Shown: positions 47,794 to 56,615 of the stretch, one piece after another
Layout: each line of letters opens with the position of its first letter
Numbering within the stretch: position 1 is the first letter of the stretch
NCBI GenBank assembly: GCA_934418125.1
Contig: CAKRWT010000007.1
Location: 26,437 to 90,436, forward strand
Direction: 5' to 3'
DNA: 64,000 nt
Source of the DNA: an uncultured Lachnospiraceae bacterium
GTDB taxonomy: Bacteria > Bacillota > Clostridia > Lachnospirales > Lachnospiraceae
Notes under the pieces: generated by a model
Seen by the model: the letters and a program-made list of their open reading frames with translations, nothing else
Databases searched by the model: none
What the model was told of the DNA's origin: nothing
Translations under genes and position numbers: made by a program

Positions 47794-48804
47794 TCATTTC
47801 TGTCTTCTTACCATCATATAGATGACCACCGGTGCCCCAAACACTGCTGTCACGGAACTGATGCTAAGCTCCGTAGGGGCAAAGGCTGTCCTGGCAATCA
47901 AATCACTGAACAGGCAAAATACCGCTCCTCCCAGAAAACATGCCGGAATCACCAGAATCGGCTTTGCCGTGCGCAGCATACTCTTTACCAGATGCGGCAC
48001 TGCGATTCCCACAAAGGAAATGGGCCCTGCAAAAGCGGTTACTACCGCGGATAAGATACTGGAACACAAAATCAGGAGAACCCGGAACTGCTTCACGTTG
48101 ACTCCCATATTCCTGGCGTACGTCTCTCCCATCTGATAGGCACTGATGGGTTTTGATAAAAAGAACACAAAGAGAACCGTTACCAGCACCACTACGCTCA
48201 TACTCTTGATATTCTCCCAGCTCATGCCGGAGAAACTTCCCAACGACCAGTAATGCAGATTTACGATGTTGGAATCGTCTGCAAAAGTCACAACAAAATC
48301 CGTAATGGCAGAACAGATGTAACCTATCATTACACCACAAATAACCAGTATGGACATTCTTCTGACTTTTGCTGAAATAAGAAGGATAAATCCCATTGCC
48401 AGCAAAGAGCCCAAAAAGGCGGCTCCTATCATCTCTATAGAGCTGATGGTGGTTCCCTGTGCCAGAAGCCACACCATCACCAGGGACACTACCAGCTTGG
48501 CACCGGAAGAAATACCAAGCACATAAGGACCTGCTATGGGATTGCCAAAGAAGGTCTGTAACAGAAACCCGGATACGGACAAGGCACCGCCTAACAGAAT
48601 TGCTGCCAGGATACGGGGCATACGGATATCCCGGATAATACGAAAAGCGGTCTCATCCGTTCCCCCATGCCACAGTATCTGTCCGATTTCCCGTAAGGAA
48701 TAGGACACACTTCCTGCATAGATATTAAAGCCTGCTAATAATATCAGGCTGATTCCCAATAAAATAAATGTAACGCAATAGCGTATGCCCTTTGTTTTCT
48801 CCAT
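47794..48804 (-). CDS. FecCD/BtuC-type ABC transporter permease
   Basis: 336 residues with about ten membrane helices. IRDIRMPRILAAILLGGALS is the FecCD signature, and GPISFVGIAVPHLVKSML the ATPase-coupling loop. Works with the adjacent ATPase and lipoprotein binding protein. Confidence 0.94.
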   Translation of the reverse strand: MEKTKGIRYCVTFILLGISLILLAGFNIYAGSVSYSLREIGQILWHGGTDETAFRIIRDIRMPRILAAILLGGALSVSGFLLQTFFGNPIAGPYVLGISSGAKLVVSLVMVWLLAQGTTISSIEMIGAAFLGSLLAMGFILLISAKVRRMSILVICGVMIGYICSAITDFVVTFADDSNIVNLHYWSLGSFSGMSWENIKSMSVVVLVTVLFVFFLSKPISAYQMGETYARNMGVNVKQFRVLLILCSSILSAVVTAFAGPISFVGIAVPHLVKSMLRTAKPILVIPACFLGGAVFCLFSDLIARTAFAPTELSISSVTAVFGAPVVIYMMVRRQK

Positions 48805-48841
48805 GGTTTTTGTTTCCTTTACGCTTCAATAGTGGCAAATC

Positions 48842-48955
48842 GGAAGACTGTAATGTATCTGTATCGAATAAATAGATTTCGTATGCACATTCATCTCTCT
48901 TGCACATGCATTTACTCTTATTTACTGAATTCGATACAGATACGTGCAGTCTTCC
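48842..48955 (-). promoter_or_regulatory. Long inverted repeat (mRNA hairpin) between binding-protein and permease genes
   Basis: GGAAGACTGTAATGTATCTG followed by TATCGAAT (48842 onward) is an inverted copy of the end of the binding-protein gene (GGAAGACTGCACGTATCTGT, ATCGAATTC on the minus strand, from 48955). The stem is about 28 bp with an inner TGCATGTGCA/TGTGCATAC arm. There is no T-run, so transcript processing or differential stability is more likely than termination. Confidence 0.75.
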
Positions 48956-50166
48956 CCGGTTGCCTGCGGATTGGTAAATACGGTATGCATATCTACTATC
49001 ATCTGGCTGATACAGGTGCTCTGCTGGAACATATTGCGGGTAGTACACCAGACAGCTCCGTTCTGTACCGCCTTAAAATCAGCCAGCAATCCGCTTTTGG
49101 AAAGCAGGTCTTCCAGCGATTCCAGCTCGCCGTCTATGGTACTATTATAAATCAGAATATCGGCATCCTTTGCCTGAGCATAGAAGCTTTCCATAGTAAT
49201 GTTCATGGTGGAAAGGGCATCTTCCCCGGTAAGGGTATCAAACACATACTCCCCTCCCGCAAGGGCAATCATCTTTGCCACATAGTCACCGGCTTTGCGC
49301 ACGGTTACTGTTCCGCTTCCGTTGATGGCAAAGAACACCACACTTTTTCCGGTTGGTTCCTGTCCGATAACCTGCTTTACCTGTTCTTCCTGCTTTGCAA
49401 AATAACCGGAAGCCTCCGCTTCCTTATTCATCAGCAAACCGTAGAACTTAATCCATTCCAGTCTTCCAAGAGGATGGCTCTCATAGCTGGAACGCTCCAC
49501 AATGACAGGAATTCCCAGTTGTTCCAGCTTCTCTTTTACTTCCGGGGAATGGAATATCATGGTGTTCTCAATTGCCAGGTCACATCCTTTGGCCAGAATC
49601 TGTTCGTAATCCGGACTGCTGTACTTCCCGGCATACAGCATATCTCCCTGCTCCATGGCCGTCACAGCTTCCTCGATATACCACTCACTCTGTTTTAAGG
49701 ATGAGAAGCGAATCTTCGGAATCTCATCCAACGCCCGGTATAAATCCATGACGGAGCTGCTGCCCAGATAGATACGCTCACAAGGTTGCTGCACCACTGT
49801 TATCTCTTCCGGTAACCCCTCTGGTACAGGAGTTTCTTCTGGCACAACCAGATAGGTTCCCGTCTGTGCTACGGTGGTAAGAATATAGCCGCCATCATAG
49901 TAATCAGCGGTAAACTGGGTGGCATAGGACAGTTTCAGACTGCCTGTTTTCTGTAGGTCTTCCCAGACAACTGTCTGATGACTTTCCTTCTGTTCTTCTT
50001 CTGGAATCGTTTCCCGGCTGTCTTCCTGTTCTTTTTCTTCCCGGTTGGCAAAAGATGCTTCCCCGGATTTCTCCAAAGAAGCATCTCTACCACATCCACC
50101 GGTCAGGACTGCTATGCCACACAGCAATCCTGTCATTACGAATGGATATTTTTTTAACCTTTTCAT
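48922..50166 (-). CDS. ABC transporter substrate-binding lipoprotein (BtuF/FepB-like)
   Basis: 414 residues. Lipoprotein signal with lipobox LTGGC at about 21-25 and an acidic EEKEQEDSRETIPEEE linker. The mature part fits the TroA/BtuF bilobed fold (LAIENTMIFHSPEVKEKLEQ, IPVIVERSSYESHPLGRLEW, AGGEYVFDTL). It has a 100-residue N-terminal part (LSYATQFTADYYDGGYIL) seen in some cobalt/haem-type binding proteins. The substrate is not known; a corrinoid, cobalt or haem-like compound is likely from context. Confidence 0.88.
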   Translation of the reverse strand: MKRLKKYPFVMTGLLCGIAVLTGGCGRDASLEKSGEASFANREEKEQEDSRETIPEEEQKESHQTVVWEDLQKTGSLKLSYATQFTADYYDGGYILTTVAQTGTYLVVPEETPVPEGLPEEITVVQQPCERIYLGSSSVMDLYRALDEIPKIRFSSLKQSEWYIEEAVTAMEQGDMLYAGKYSSPDYEQILAKGCDLAIENTMIFHSPEVKEKLEQLGIPVIVERSSYESHPLGRLEWIKFYGLLMNKEAEASGYFAKQEEQVKQVIGQEPTGKSVVFFAINGSGTVTVRKAGDYVAKMIALAGGEYVFDTLTGEDALSTMNITMESFYAQAKDADILIYNSTIDGELESLEDLLSKSGLLADFKAVQNGAVWCTTRNMFQQSTCISQMIVDMHTVFTNPQATGEDCTYLYRIQ

Positions 50167-50174
50167 GGGACTCC

Positions 50175-51173
50175 TTAATCTTCCAGTGCTGCTGGCTGTA
50201 ATGTAGTAGAATCCAAGTATAATGTATAATCAATCTCATGAGGGGTACTCATGGCTACGGTATCTGCGGTAACCGGCATCTTATAATCAAATCCCAGTAC
50301 TGGAATATGGAAACAGGAGTTTTCTCCTTCTGCCGCCTCATTCAGATACTTTTCCTCATTAACCAGCATATAATCATAATTCTTACTGCTCCAGGTAACG
50401 TTCAGAATTGCCTGTCCATCCTTTACCTGAAGAAGTGCCGGCGAATTCACGCTGGATTTACCGGAACCACCTTCCAGGGTTACCTCGATTTCATAATCGC
50501 CATCTTCTATGCCAAGGCTCTCTACGGTTTCATACATGCCTTCCTGGAAAGCTGACTGCGGAAGAGAGTCGGCACGAAGCAGAATCACTCTGTCATACCA
50601 CTTTTCCTTCTTATCACTGAAAGCTGCACAGTCAATTCGTTCATCCAGTGCGCTTACCGGTATCGTATAAGTATGGGCACCCTCTGCATCTTCCTCATAA
50701 GTAATATAGTCATCCTCCGAAGCATTGCAGGCTTCTTCCCCGGTTCCCAGATAGAGATAACGGTATCCCTTACCGCCCATCGTCATAACGGCACTCATCT
50801 GTCCGTCCGCCACGGTTAATTCACACTGTACAATCCGAAACATGGAAGAACTGGAATCTACCGTTACCTCATACGTGCCATCCTGCAGCATATCTGCGGT
50901 AACCGGTGTCATATCATCCGTTCCCACTTCCTGTACTTCGGTCATTTCTTCTGCGGAGGCAACTGACACCTCTGTGGTACTCTCTGCCTCTGCACCATCC
51001 TCCGCCGCGGCAGTATCCTCTGCCCCATCAGTCTCTTCTGCCGCATCGGCATCTGTGCTTTCTTCCACAGCAGTTGTCTCTGTTTCCTGTGATGTTTCTT
51101 TACTGCCGCAGCCACCTAACAGGGTTGCTGCCGTGAGAAGTGCCACCACACCGCATAATATTCTTCTTTTCAT
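50175..51173 (-). CDS. Lipoprotein with two related beta-rich repeats
   Basis: 332 residues. Lipobox LLGGC at residue about 21, an Asp/Glu/Ala-rich linker of about 70 residues, then two related domains: DGTYEVTVDSSSSMFRIVQC...MGGKGYRYLYLG and DGDYEIEVTLEGGSGKSSVN...WSSKNYDYMLV. This type sits with FecBCD-type importers in several Clostridia. NEAT-like folding is possible but not shown. Likely captures a ligand at the surface for the binding protein just downstream. Confidence 0.75.
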   Translation of the reverse strand: MKRRILCGVVALLTAATLLGGCGSKETSQETETTAVEESTDADAAEETDGAEDTAAAEDGAEAESTTEVSVASAEEMTEVQEVGTDDMTPVTADMLQDGTYEVTVDSSSSMFRIVQCELTVADGQMSAVMTMGGKGYRYLYLGTGEEACNASEDDYITYEEDAEGAHTYTIPVSALDERIDCAAFSDKKEKWYDRVILLRADSLPQSAFQEGMYETVESLGIEDGDYEIEVTLEGGSGKSSVNSPALLQVKDGQAILNVTWSSKNYDYMLVNEEKYLNEAAEGENSCFHIPVLGFDYKMPVTADTVAMSTPHEIDYTLYLDSTTLQPAALED

Positions 51174-51191
51174 CTGTCCAATACGCTCCTC

Positions 51192-52265
51192 TTAGTTCAG
51201 CGAATCAATAGCAGCCTGGGCATGCTCTGTGAGTAATTCCTGAATTGCCGGTAACTCACCAAGACCACGTACCAGACAGGTTACTTCATACCCCTCTGCT
51301 TCAAAAGCAGTCTTCCAGGAACCATCTTCATCGCCTGCCATATCATTGTTTGCATGGTCACCAGCAACAATCATCAAAGGCTCTAATACAACTTTCTTAT
51401 AATTCTCATTTGCCTTTACAGCTTCTAATACATCATCCAGAGATGGAGTGGCCTCTACCGTACCTACATAGTAGTTGTCAAATCCATTGTCTTTTAACAA
51501 TTCCTGCATCTTAGCATATACCTGATTGGAATCTGCTTCTGTACCATGACCCATGAAAACAATAGCGGTCTCACCATCATCATACTCTGCTGTTGCATCG
51601 GTAATCGCTGTCATAACTGTCTTGAAATCATCATCAGAAGTAAGCAGTGGCTCTCCTAATGCAATCTGGTCAAAGGAATCTGCATAAGCTGCCAGTTCTT
51701 CCTCTAAGTCTGTATACTCAAGACCATTCATCAGGTGAGTAGGCTGAACTACTAATGTTTTAACACCATTTGCTACGGCACGGTCCAGTGCCTCTGTCAC
51801 ATTATCAATCACTTCTCCATCACGGCTCTTTACATGGTCGATAATAATCTGGCTTGTAAATCCACGACGTACGGAAAATTCATCGCCGAATGCTTTATCC
51901 ATAGCATCCTCAATAGCACCAACAGTAAGACGTCTGTTGTCATTAAAGCTGGTTCCAAAGCTTACTACTAATAATTCTTTTTCTCCGATTTCATCCTGGT
52001 TTCTTGGGTTGTCCAATGATGCATCTCCTGTTGTGTAATCTTCTTCATCCTCTGCCTCTTCTGTTTCTTCAGCATCAGTTTCCTCTGTTGTTTCCTCTGC
52101 CACTTCTTCTGTAGCCTCTTCGCTGTTTTCCTCAGTACTCTCCTCAACAGTCTCTTCTGTCTGCTGTGTGTCAGCTGTTGTCTCTTCTGTGCTGCTTCCG
52201 CAACCTGCCAGAAGGCTCATGCTAAGACAAAGTGTACACAATAATGCTACGGTTTTCTTTTTCAT
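51192..52265 (-). CDS. cbiK: Lipoprotein-anchored CbiK-type sirohydrochlorin cobaltochelatase
   Basis: About 357 residues. It begins with a lipoprotein signal (LCLSMSLLAGC, Cys at about 22) and about 65 residues of Thr/Glu-rich linker. The chelatase domain has the His residues in VVQPTHLMNGLEY, VFMGHGTEADSNQVY and PLMIVAGDHANNDMAGDE, matching the CbiK/HemH fold. The signal would place a metal chelatase outside the cytoplasm, yet sirohydrochlorin is made inside. First gene of the riboswitch-controlled operon, with GGAGG upstream. Confidence 0.92.
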   Translation of the reverse strand: MKKKTVALLCTLCLSMSLLAGCGSSTEETTADTQQTEETVEESTEENSEEATEEVAEETTEETDAEETEEAEDEEDYTTGDASLDNPRNQDEIGEKELLVVSFGTSFNDNRRLTVGAIEDAMDKAFGDEFSVRRGFTSQIIIDHVKSRDGEVIDNVTEALDRAVANGVKTLVVQPTHLMNGLEYTDLEEELAAYADSFDQIALGEPLLTSDDDFKTVMTAITDATAEYDDGETAIVFMGHGTEADSNQVYAKMQELLKDNGFDNYYVGTVEATPSLDDVLEAVKANENYKKVVLEPLMIVAGDHANNDMAGDEDGSWKTAFEAEGYEVTCLVRGLGELPAIQELLTEHAQAAIDSLN

Positions 52266-52350
52266 AATAGTTCCTCCATTTTGTAATATGATTGATGAAT
52301 AAAAGCAGTACCGGTTATTGCTTCCAGATACCAACCATAACAAAATGCAC

Positions 52351-52392
52351 GAAAAAGAAAAGCGTTTCTTTCCCTACGAAAAGAAACGCTGC
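52351..52392 (-). terminator. Terminator hairpin of the cobalamin riboswitch
   Basis: On the minus strand AGCGTTTCTTTTCGTAGGG followed by AAAGAAACGCTTTTCTTTTT: an 11-bp stem and T-rich tail between the aptamer and cbiK. Fits transcription termination when B12 is bound. Confidence 0.85.
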
Positions 52393-52419
52393 ACATAATT
52401 TACCCTTATCTTAAACGTA

Positions 52420-52635
52420 CAGCCAGTTACTCGTGGCGCGGAATCTAAATTCCCGTACAACAGACAGGCAGGTCTCCTGGCTTATAGATTATCACAACAA
52501 CACCATCTTCCCGGTTTCCCAGTGATTTATCGGTGTGTGCTCCCTAAATACAGTGACGAGTTCGTACAGGATTCTCACCTGTTTCCCTTTTCACCAGACC
52601 AAAATAATCTTCTTATTTCATCTGACACCTACTGT
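52420..52635 (-). promoter_or_regulatory. Cobalamin riboswitch
   Basis: Conserved blocks appear in order on the minus strand: TAGGTG at the 5' end, AAAAGGGAAACAGGTGAGA and ATCCTG, a CACTGT core, and the B12-box GCCAGGAGACCTGCC at 52481-52467, ending with a GGGAATTTAGATTCC hairpin. Senses adenosyl- or other cobalamin and represses the whole operon. Confidence 0.95.
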
Positions 52636-52655
52636 TTTTCTATTCAACTGGCTGA

Positions 52656-52684
52656 AATATATCATATTTCTACAAAAATAGCAA
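52656..52684 (-). promoter_or_regulatory. Promoter of the cobalamin operon
   Basis: TTGCTA at 52684-52679, a 17-base spacer and TATATT at 52661-52656, about 15 bases upstream of the riboswitch. Confidence 0.65.
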
Positions 52685-52734
52685 TATCTTTTTCTTCCCG
52701 GAACCTTCTTTTTCCGTTCCAGAACGATTTCCTA

Positions 52735-54423
52735 TCAGAATTTTCCTACCTTGAAGCCTCTGATTAAATCCTTTAACTTCTCAGCCTGTCCATTCATTTC
52801 CTGGCTGGCTGCGGCACACTCCTGGGAGGTTGCGGAATTAGACTGTACCACCTCATTGATATGGTCTACGCCATCATTAATCTGGTCAAAGGCTTCTGTC
52901 TGGGCTGCCAAAGCATCTGCCACACCATTTACCTGTTGCGTAATCTCTTTGGAGCCTGTTACTACATGCTCAAGCTGCTTTGCTGTCTCGTCAGCAATTA
53001 CCATACCTTTTTCTACTGCCTGTACGGAAGTATCAATCAAAATGGTAGACTCCTTAGCTGCATCCGAGCTCTGGGATGCCAGTACGGATACCTGGTCTGC
53101 AACTACGGCAAATCCTTTTCCTGCTTCACCGGCTCTTGCTGCCTCGATAGATGCATTCAAGGCTAACAGGTTGGTCTGGGATGCAATATCATTAATCGTT
53201 GCAATAATCTTACCAATCTGCTGGGATGCCTCATTAATCTCACTCATGGACTGTACCATTTCCTGCATCTTGCCATTACCTACAACAATTTCATCACCCA
53301 GTTTTTCTACATCAGCACTAATCTCTTTCGCACTGCCTGCATTCTGGGATACCTGCTCGGATACACTTTCGATAGTAGCTGCCAGTTCTTCCGTAATACT
53401 TGCCTGGTCAGTTGCTCCTTCTGCCAGATTCATAGAACTCTGGGATACCTGTTCAGAACCACTTGCCACTTCATCCGCAACACTCTGTATCTCTTTGACC
53501 GTCTTCGCCATACTCTTTTCAAATAACATAAAGCCATCTAAAATCCCCTGGAAATCCCCTTTCCATTCTACCTCCGGCTGTACGTCAAAGTTACCCTGGG
53601 AGAATTCCTGCATAGCACGGGAAATATCATCTACATAGGAGCCAAGAATCCGGATGGATTTACGCAGATTATGTGCCAATGAACCAATTTCATCTTCTGA
53701 ATGGTACTCTAGTGTACTATGTAAATTACCTTTGGTCAGTTCATTGGCTACCTTTTCAATCTCATCCAATGGTGTAGTAATCGATTCTACAATCTGGTTA
53801 CCAATTTTCCGGGCAGCTACTGTTGCCAGTACAATAAAGACAACAATCAGGATAGCCGCTCCAATAAAAGATATATAACTCTGCGTTACCTTCTCCGCCT
53901 TGATATCATCCGTAATCACATCTATCTTATCTGATATTTCTACTACCCTGTCAAGTGCCGGTGCACATTCATTTAATATCTTTTCCGTTGCCTCTGCATC
54001 ATTGCCATTCACAATTAATGTAATAATATCGTTGCCAATAGTTCCCCAGTCGCTCAATGCCTGAGAATACTCATTATACAAAGACTCTTCCACCAGACCG
54101 GTTTCTTTCATCGCCTTCAGCTGCGTATCAACCTCTTCCAGTTTTGTATATACTGCATTCTTATAGGTATCGTAAGCAGAACTGTCCTTGCTCAATGCCA
54201 TTTCTCTGATATTGCGGGCTGCTATATTGACATCTATCTGACATATCTTTACTGCCTGATCTGCCTGCTCCGCACCATTAATGTAATCCCGCAGACTGGC
54301 AAAAAGTATTCCAAGCCCTATTATCGCAAATACACCGGATATCATCATCAACATAATAACCGTTTTGTAACCATAATTCAGTTTCTTCTTAATGTTCATT
54401 CCATTTAGTTTTTTCTTAATCAT
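52735..54423 (-). CDS. Methyl-accepting chemotaxis protein
   Basis: About 562 residues. TM helix 1 near residue 25 ([20 protein letters not shown]), a four-helix-bundle sensor (MCP-4HB-like), TM helix 2 near 190 ([20 protein letters not shown]), a HAMP domain and signalling domain with the conserved hairpin tip [30 protein letters not shown] receptor for an unknown ligand; no other chemotaxis genes are in the window. The ATG is chosen over a GTG that sits too close to AAGGAG. Confidence 0.95.
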   Translation of the reverse strand: MIKKKLNGMNIKKKLNYGYKTVIMLMMISGVFAIIGLGILFASLRDYINGAEQADQAVKICQIDVNIAARNIREMALSKDSSAYDTYKNAVYTKLEEVDTQLKAMKETGLVEESLYNEYSQALSDWGTIGNDIITLIVNGNDAEATEKILNECAPALDRVVEISDKIDVITDDIKAEKVTQSYISFIGAAILIVVFIVLATVAARKIGNQIVESITTPLDEIEKVANELTKGNLHSTLEYHSEDEIGSLAHNLRKSIRILGSYVDDISRAMQEFSQGNFDVQPEVEWKGDFQGILDGFMLFEKSMAKTVKEIQSVADEVASGSEQVSQSSMNLAEGATDQASITEELAATIESVSEQVSQNAGSAKEISADVEKLGDEIVVGNGKMQEMVQSMSEINEASQQIGKIIATINDIASQTNLLALNASIEAARAGEAGKGFAVVADQVSVLASQSSDAAKESTILIDTSVQAVEKGMVIADETAKQLEHVVTGSKEITQQVNGVADALAAQTEAFDQINDGVDHINEVVQSNSATSQECAAASQEMNGQAEKLKDLIRGFKVGKF

Positions 54424-54486
54424 TGACCTCACGGCTCCTTCATATTAAAATAATAAATTGCTCTGTTTCCTATATTTCAATCACGT

Positions 54487-54515
54487 ATTATAGCACTTTG
54501 TTTTTTACTCTACAA
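54487..54515 (-). promoter_or_regulatory. Promoter of the chemoreceptor gene
   Basis: TTGTAG at 54515-54510, a 17-base spacer and TATAAT at 54492-54487, with a TGC extension before the -10. This is a sigma-A-type site; no flagellar sigma-28 consensus was seen. Confidence 0.65.
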
Positions 54516-54671
54516 TAGGAAATTTAATTCTGTTTTCGTATGGTTATAAACGCTTTTTCCCATTTTATAAATTTACTGTCTAACATTATATTGCGGAAAT
54601 TATAATTGGAGATATCTGAGGGATTTACCCGCAAGGAATGGGGAACGTTACAGGAAAGTATCCGCAAGCAG

Positions 54672-54716
54672 AACAGGAGCACCTTAACCCAATTGGTTAA
54701 AGTGCTCCTGTTTTAT
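54672..54716. terminator. Rho-independent terminator after the DUF1622 gene
   Basis: AACAGGAGCACCTTAACC pairs with GGTTAAAGTGCTCCTGTT around a CAATT loop, about 18 bp with one bulge. TTTT follows on the plus side. It lies downstream of the minus-strand DUF1622 gene. Confidence 0.8.
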
Positions 54717-54756
54717 AATCTGTGGTGCTGAAATGCTCCTTATTTTACCATTCAAC

Positions 54757-55080
54757 TTAATGTGACTTTTCCTCTTTGATTTCCCAGTGGATAAGGAAGG
54801 TCAGTGCCGCCCGCAGCCCGATGATACCAGCTACCGTAAGGATTTCTTTCCAGTCCCGTACAATAACCGTCTTCAGAATCTCACTGCAAAGCTTGAACTC
54901 CAGTCCTACCGCCAGTCCCTGCGCCAGGGTAATCTTCATATCCGGTTTCCGGCACACATAATTGTAAAATCCCTTTACGCCGGAAATAATAATAACCGTT
55001 ACTCCTACAAACTCAAAAAACAGAATGGCGATTTCCACAATATGCTGCATAATGGTTTCCAAAACATTTACTATCTCCAT
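54757..55080 (-). CDS. DUF1622 membrane protein
   Basis: 107 residues with three hydrophobic helices (IVEIAILFFEFVGVTVIIIS, ILTVAGIIGLRAALTFLIHW) and the family pattern MKITLAQGLAVGLEFKLCSE. Widespread small membrane proteins with no known function. Single gene with its own terminator. Confidence 0.9.
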   Translation of the reverse strand: MEIVNVLETIMQHIVEIAILFFEFVGVTVIIISGVKGFYNYVCRKPDMKITLAQGLAVGLEFKLCSEILKTVIVRDWKEILTVAGIIGLRAALTFLIHWEIKEEKSH

Positions 55081-55218
55081 AAGTATCCCCTCTTTTGTGA
55101 AATATTATCTCTCTCTTCTTTCACTATATTCGATTTTCAGACATTTCACAATCCCCAGAATCCTTATTGGTCTGCCATCTTAATCTCTTATAAAAAATCG
55201 CACTTCTTATGGGGTGCC

Positions 55219-55947
55219 TTAAATACGGACATCCACCGGCGTATAATGATTGCCATCATCCTGTGCCTCGGAACTTTCCTGCCCTGCTTGCGCCTCCCTG
55301 CCAGTATCTGTCTTGTCCGTCTTATCTTCCTTATCGGTCTTATTTTCCGTACCAGCCTTATTCTGGTCTGCGGCTTTCGCCAGGCTGTCCTCTGCTTCTG
55401 CTAAAGTATCCATCTGTGCCTGTACTGCGGTCTGGACTTTCGCCTGTAAATCGCCTGCTTCTTCCTGCTTTCTTTCCGCAACCACTTCACTGCTGTTTTT
55501 GGCTTCCGTTTCCAGTACCCTTGCCTTTCCTTCCATCCTGCCTGTTGTACTGCTCTGGATTTTAGCCTGTTTTACGGACACATCTGCCCCTATCATTGCC
55601 TGCATGCTTTCGCCGGACAGACCGTTTCCTGCACCTTGCGTTGTATTCTGTTTCTGTCTCGTATCGGTATTTGCTTTCTTCTGTTCCTGTTCCTGCTGTT
55701 TCTTCTTCCGTTCTTCTATCTGGTGCTGGCGCAGCTGGTTATTCCAATCGGCTATCTGCTTTTGCAGTTCCTGCCGCTTCTTCCTTTTCTCTTCTACCGA
55801 CATCCTGTCATTCGAGGAAAGTTCCTGTAACTGCTTCTGTGCACTGGCAATCTGGCTTTGCAGACTCTTGCTTACCATATCACCTGCACCTGCCCGGGAA
55901 AACATTCCTGCCTCCATATTGGTTGTACCTGTTCCATTCACTTTCAT
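55219..55947 (-). CDS. FlxA-like coiled-coil protein
   Basis: 242 hydrophilic residues without a signal peptide. Residues about 28-95 are a coiled coil (QSQIASAQKQLQELSSNDRM, RQELQKQIADWNNQLRQHQI) as in FlxA-like proteins; the rest is low complexity with a KTDKEDKTDKTD-type tail. The function of FlxA-like proteins is unknown. The ribosome site is AGGAGG. Confidence 0.75.
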   Translation of the reverse strand: MKVNGTGTTNMEAGMFSRAGAGDMVSKSLQSQIASAQKQLQELSSNDRMSVEEKRKKRQELQKQIADWNNQLRQHQIEERKKKQQEQEQKKANTDTRQKQNTTQGAGNGLSGESMQAMIGADVSVKQAKIQSSTTGRMEGKARVLETEAKNSSEVVAERKQEEAGDLQAKVQTAVQAQMDTLAEAEDSLAKAADQNKAGTENKTDKEDKTDKTDTGREAQAGQESSEAQDDGNHYTPVDVRI

Positions 55948-56059
55948 ACTTCCGTGTCCTCCTGTTGTTTTGTTGCTCTTTGTTTCGACATCGGATTTTA
56001 TGAAATAAAGGGAAATGTTGTGAACAGGCTTTTTTACGGTGTGAAACCAGACTGCCCCT

Positions 56060-56410
56060 TTGTTACGGCAACATCCTGGTATATTTTCTCATGGTAACTG
56101 CCGCATAAATCATAACAACAAACTCCGTAATCGGCATGGCAAACCATATAGAATCTGCGCCCGCCAGTACCGGAAGAAGGAATATCAGTATGCCACTGAT
56201 GACCATTCCTCTTGTCACCGACACAATAAACGCTGCCCTCGGCTTCATGATAGCTTGAAAATAATAGGTGGAAAAGCATTGGCACCAAGATATTTCATAA
56301 TCTGCCGGTTAAACAATATGGTAAGAATTCCCATTGCCACATCAATAAAAAAGGTCGGAAAACCGGTAATCAGTATTTCCCAGAATTGTATATGGATTTT
56401 TCACACTAAC
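56060..56410 (-). pseudogene. MATE efflux protein, remnant with N-terminal loss and an internal deletion
   Basis: A segment WEILITGFPTFFIDVAMGIL through MKYLGANAF is from the middle of a MATE transporter. At about 56270 it jumps, with a frame change, to YYFQAIMKPRAAFIVSVTRG and the C-terminal end at 56063. About 220 N-terminal residues and about 130 between the two pieces are missing, so it cannot work. Confidence 0.75.
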
Positions 56411-56449
56411 CTCCTTTTTCCCACCACATACGGGCACTTTTCTGATTAC

Positions 56450-56503
56450 ATAAAAAAATGCCGGATAAGAAACAGACATTTCAGTCTGCCTCTTATCCGG
56501 CTG
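56450..56503 (-). terminator. Terminator of the DUF4869/ATPase pair
   Basis: On the minus strand GCCGGATAAGAGGCAGACTG pairs with CAGACATTTC-bearing GTTTCTTATCCGGC and is followed by ATTTTTTTATG. Confidence 0.88.
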
Positions 56504-56615
56504 TCGCTTCTCTGAACAGCTCGCCCTCCGAGCATTTATCAGGTATTATAGCGATTAACTTTGCTTCTGTCAAGTGATTCTGCGTGGATATTTCCAGTTA
56601 GAATTTTTTTTGGGT

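Larger units (their letters stand above)
54433..54756. other. Gene-free stretch between chemoreceptor and DUF1622 genes
   Basis: Contains the chemoreceptor promoter and, at the right end, a strong bidirectional terminator. I see no small gene or further RNA element in between. Confidence 0.6.

Noticed and set aside
52522..52767. Plus-strand frame over the riboswitch
   Set aside because: Antisense to the cobalamin riboswitch and its promoter.
52751..53638. 295-codon plus-strand open frame
   Set aside because: Antisense shadow of the chemoreceptor; composition reflects the opposite strand.
55250..56008. 252-codon cysteine/serine-rich plus-strand frame
   Set aside because: Mirror of the FlxA-like coiled-coil gene, caused by its Glu/Lys/Gln codons.
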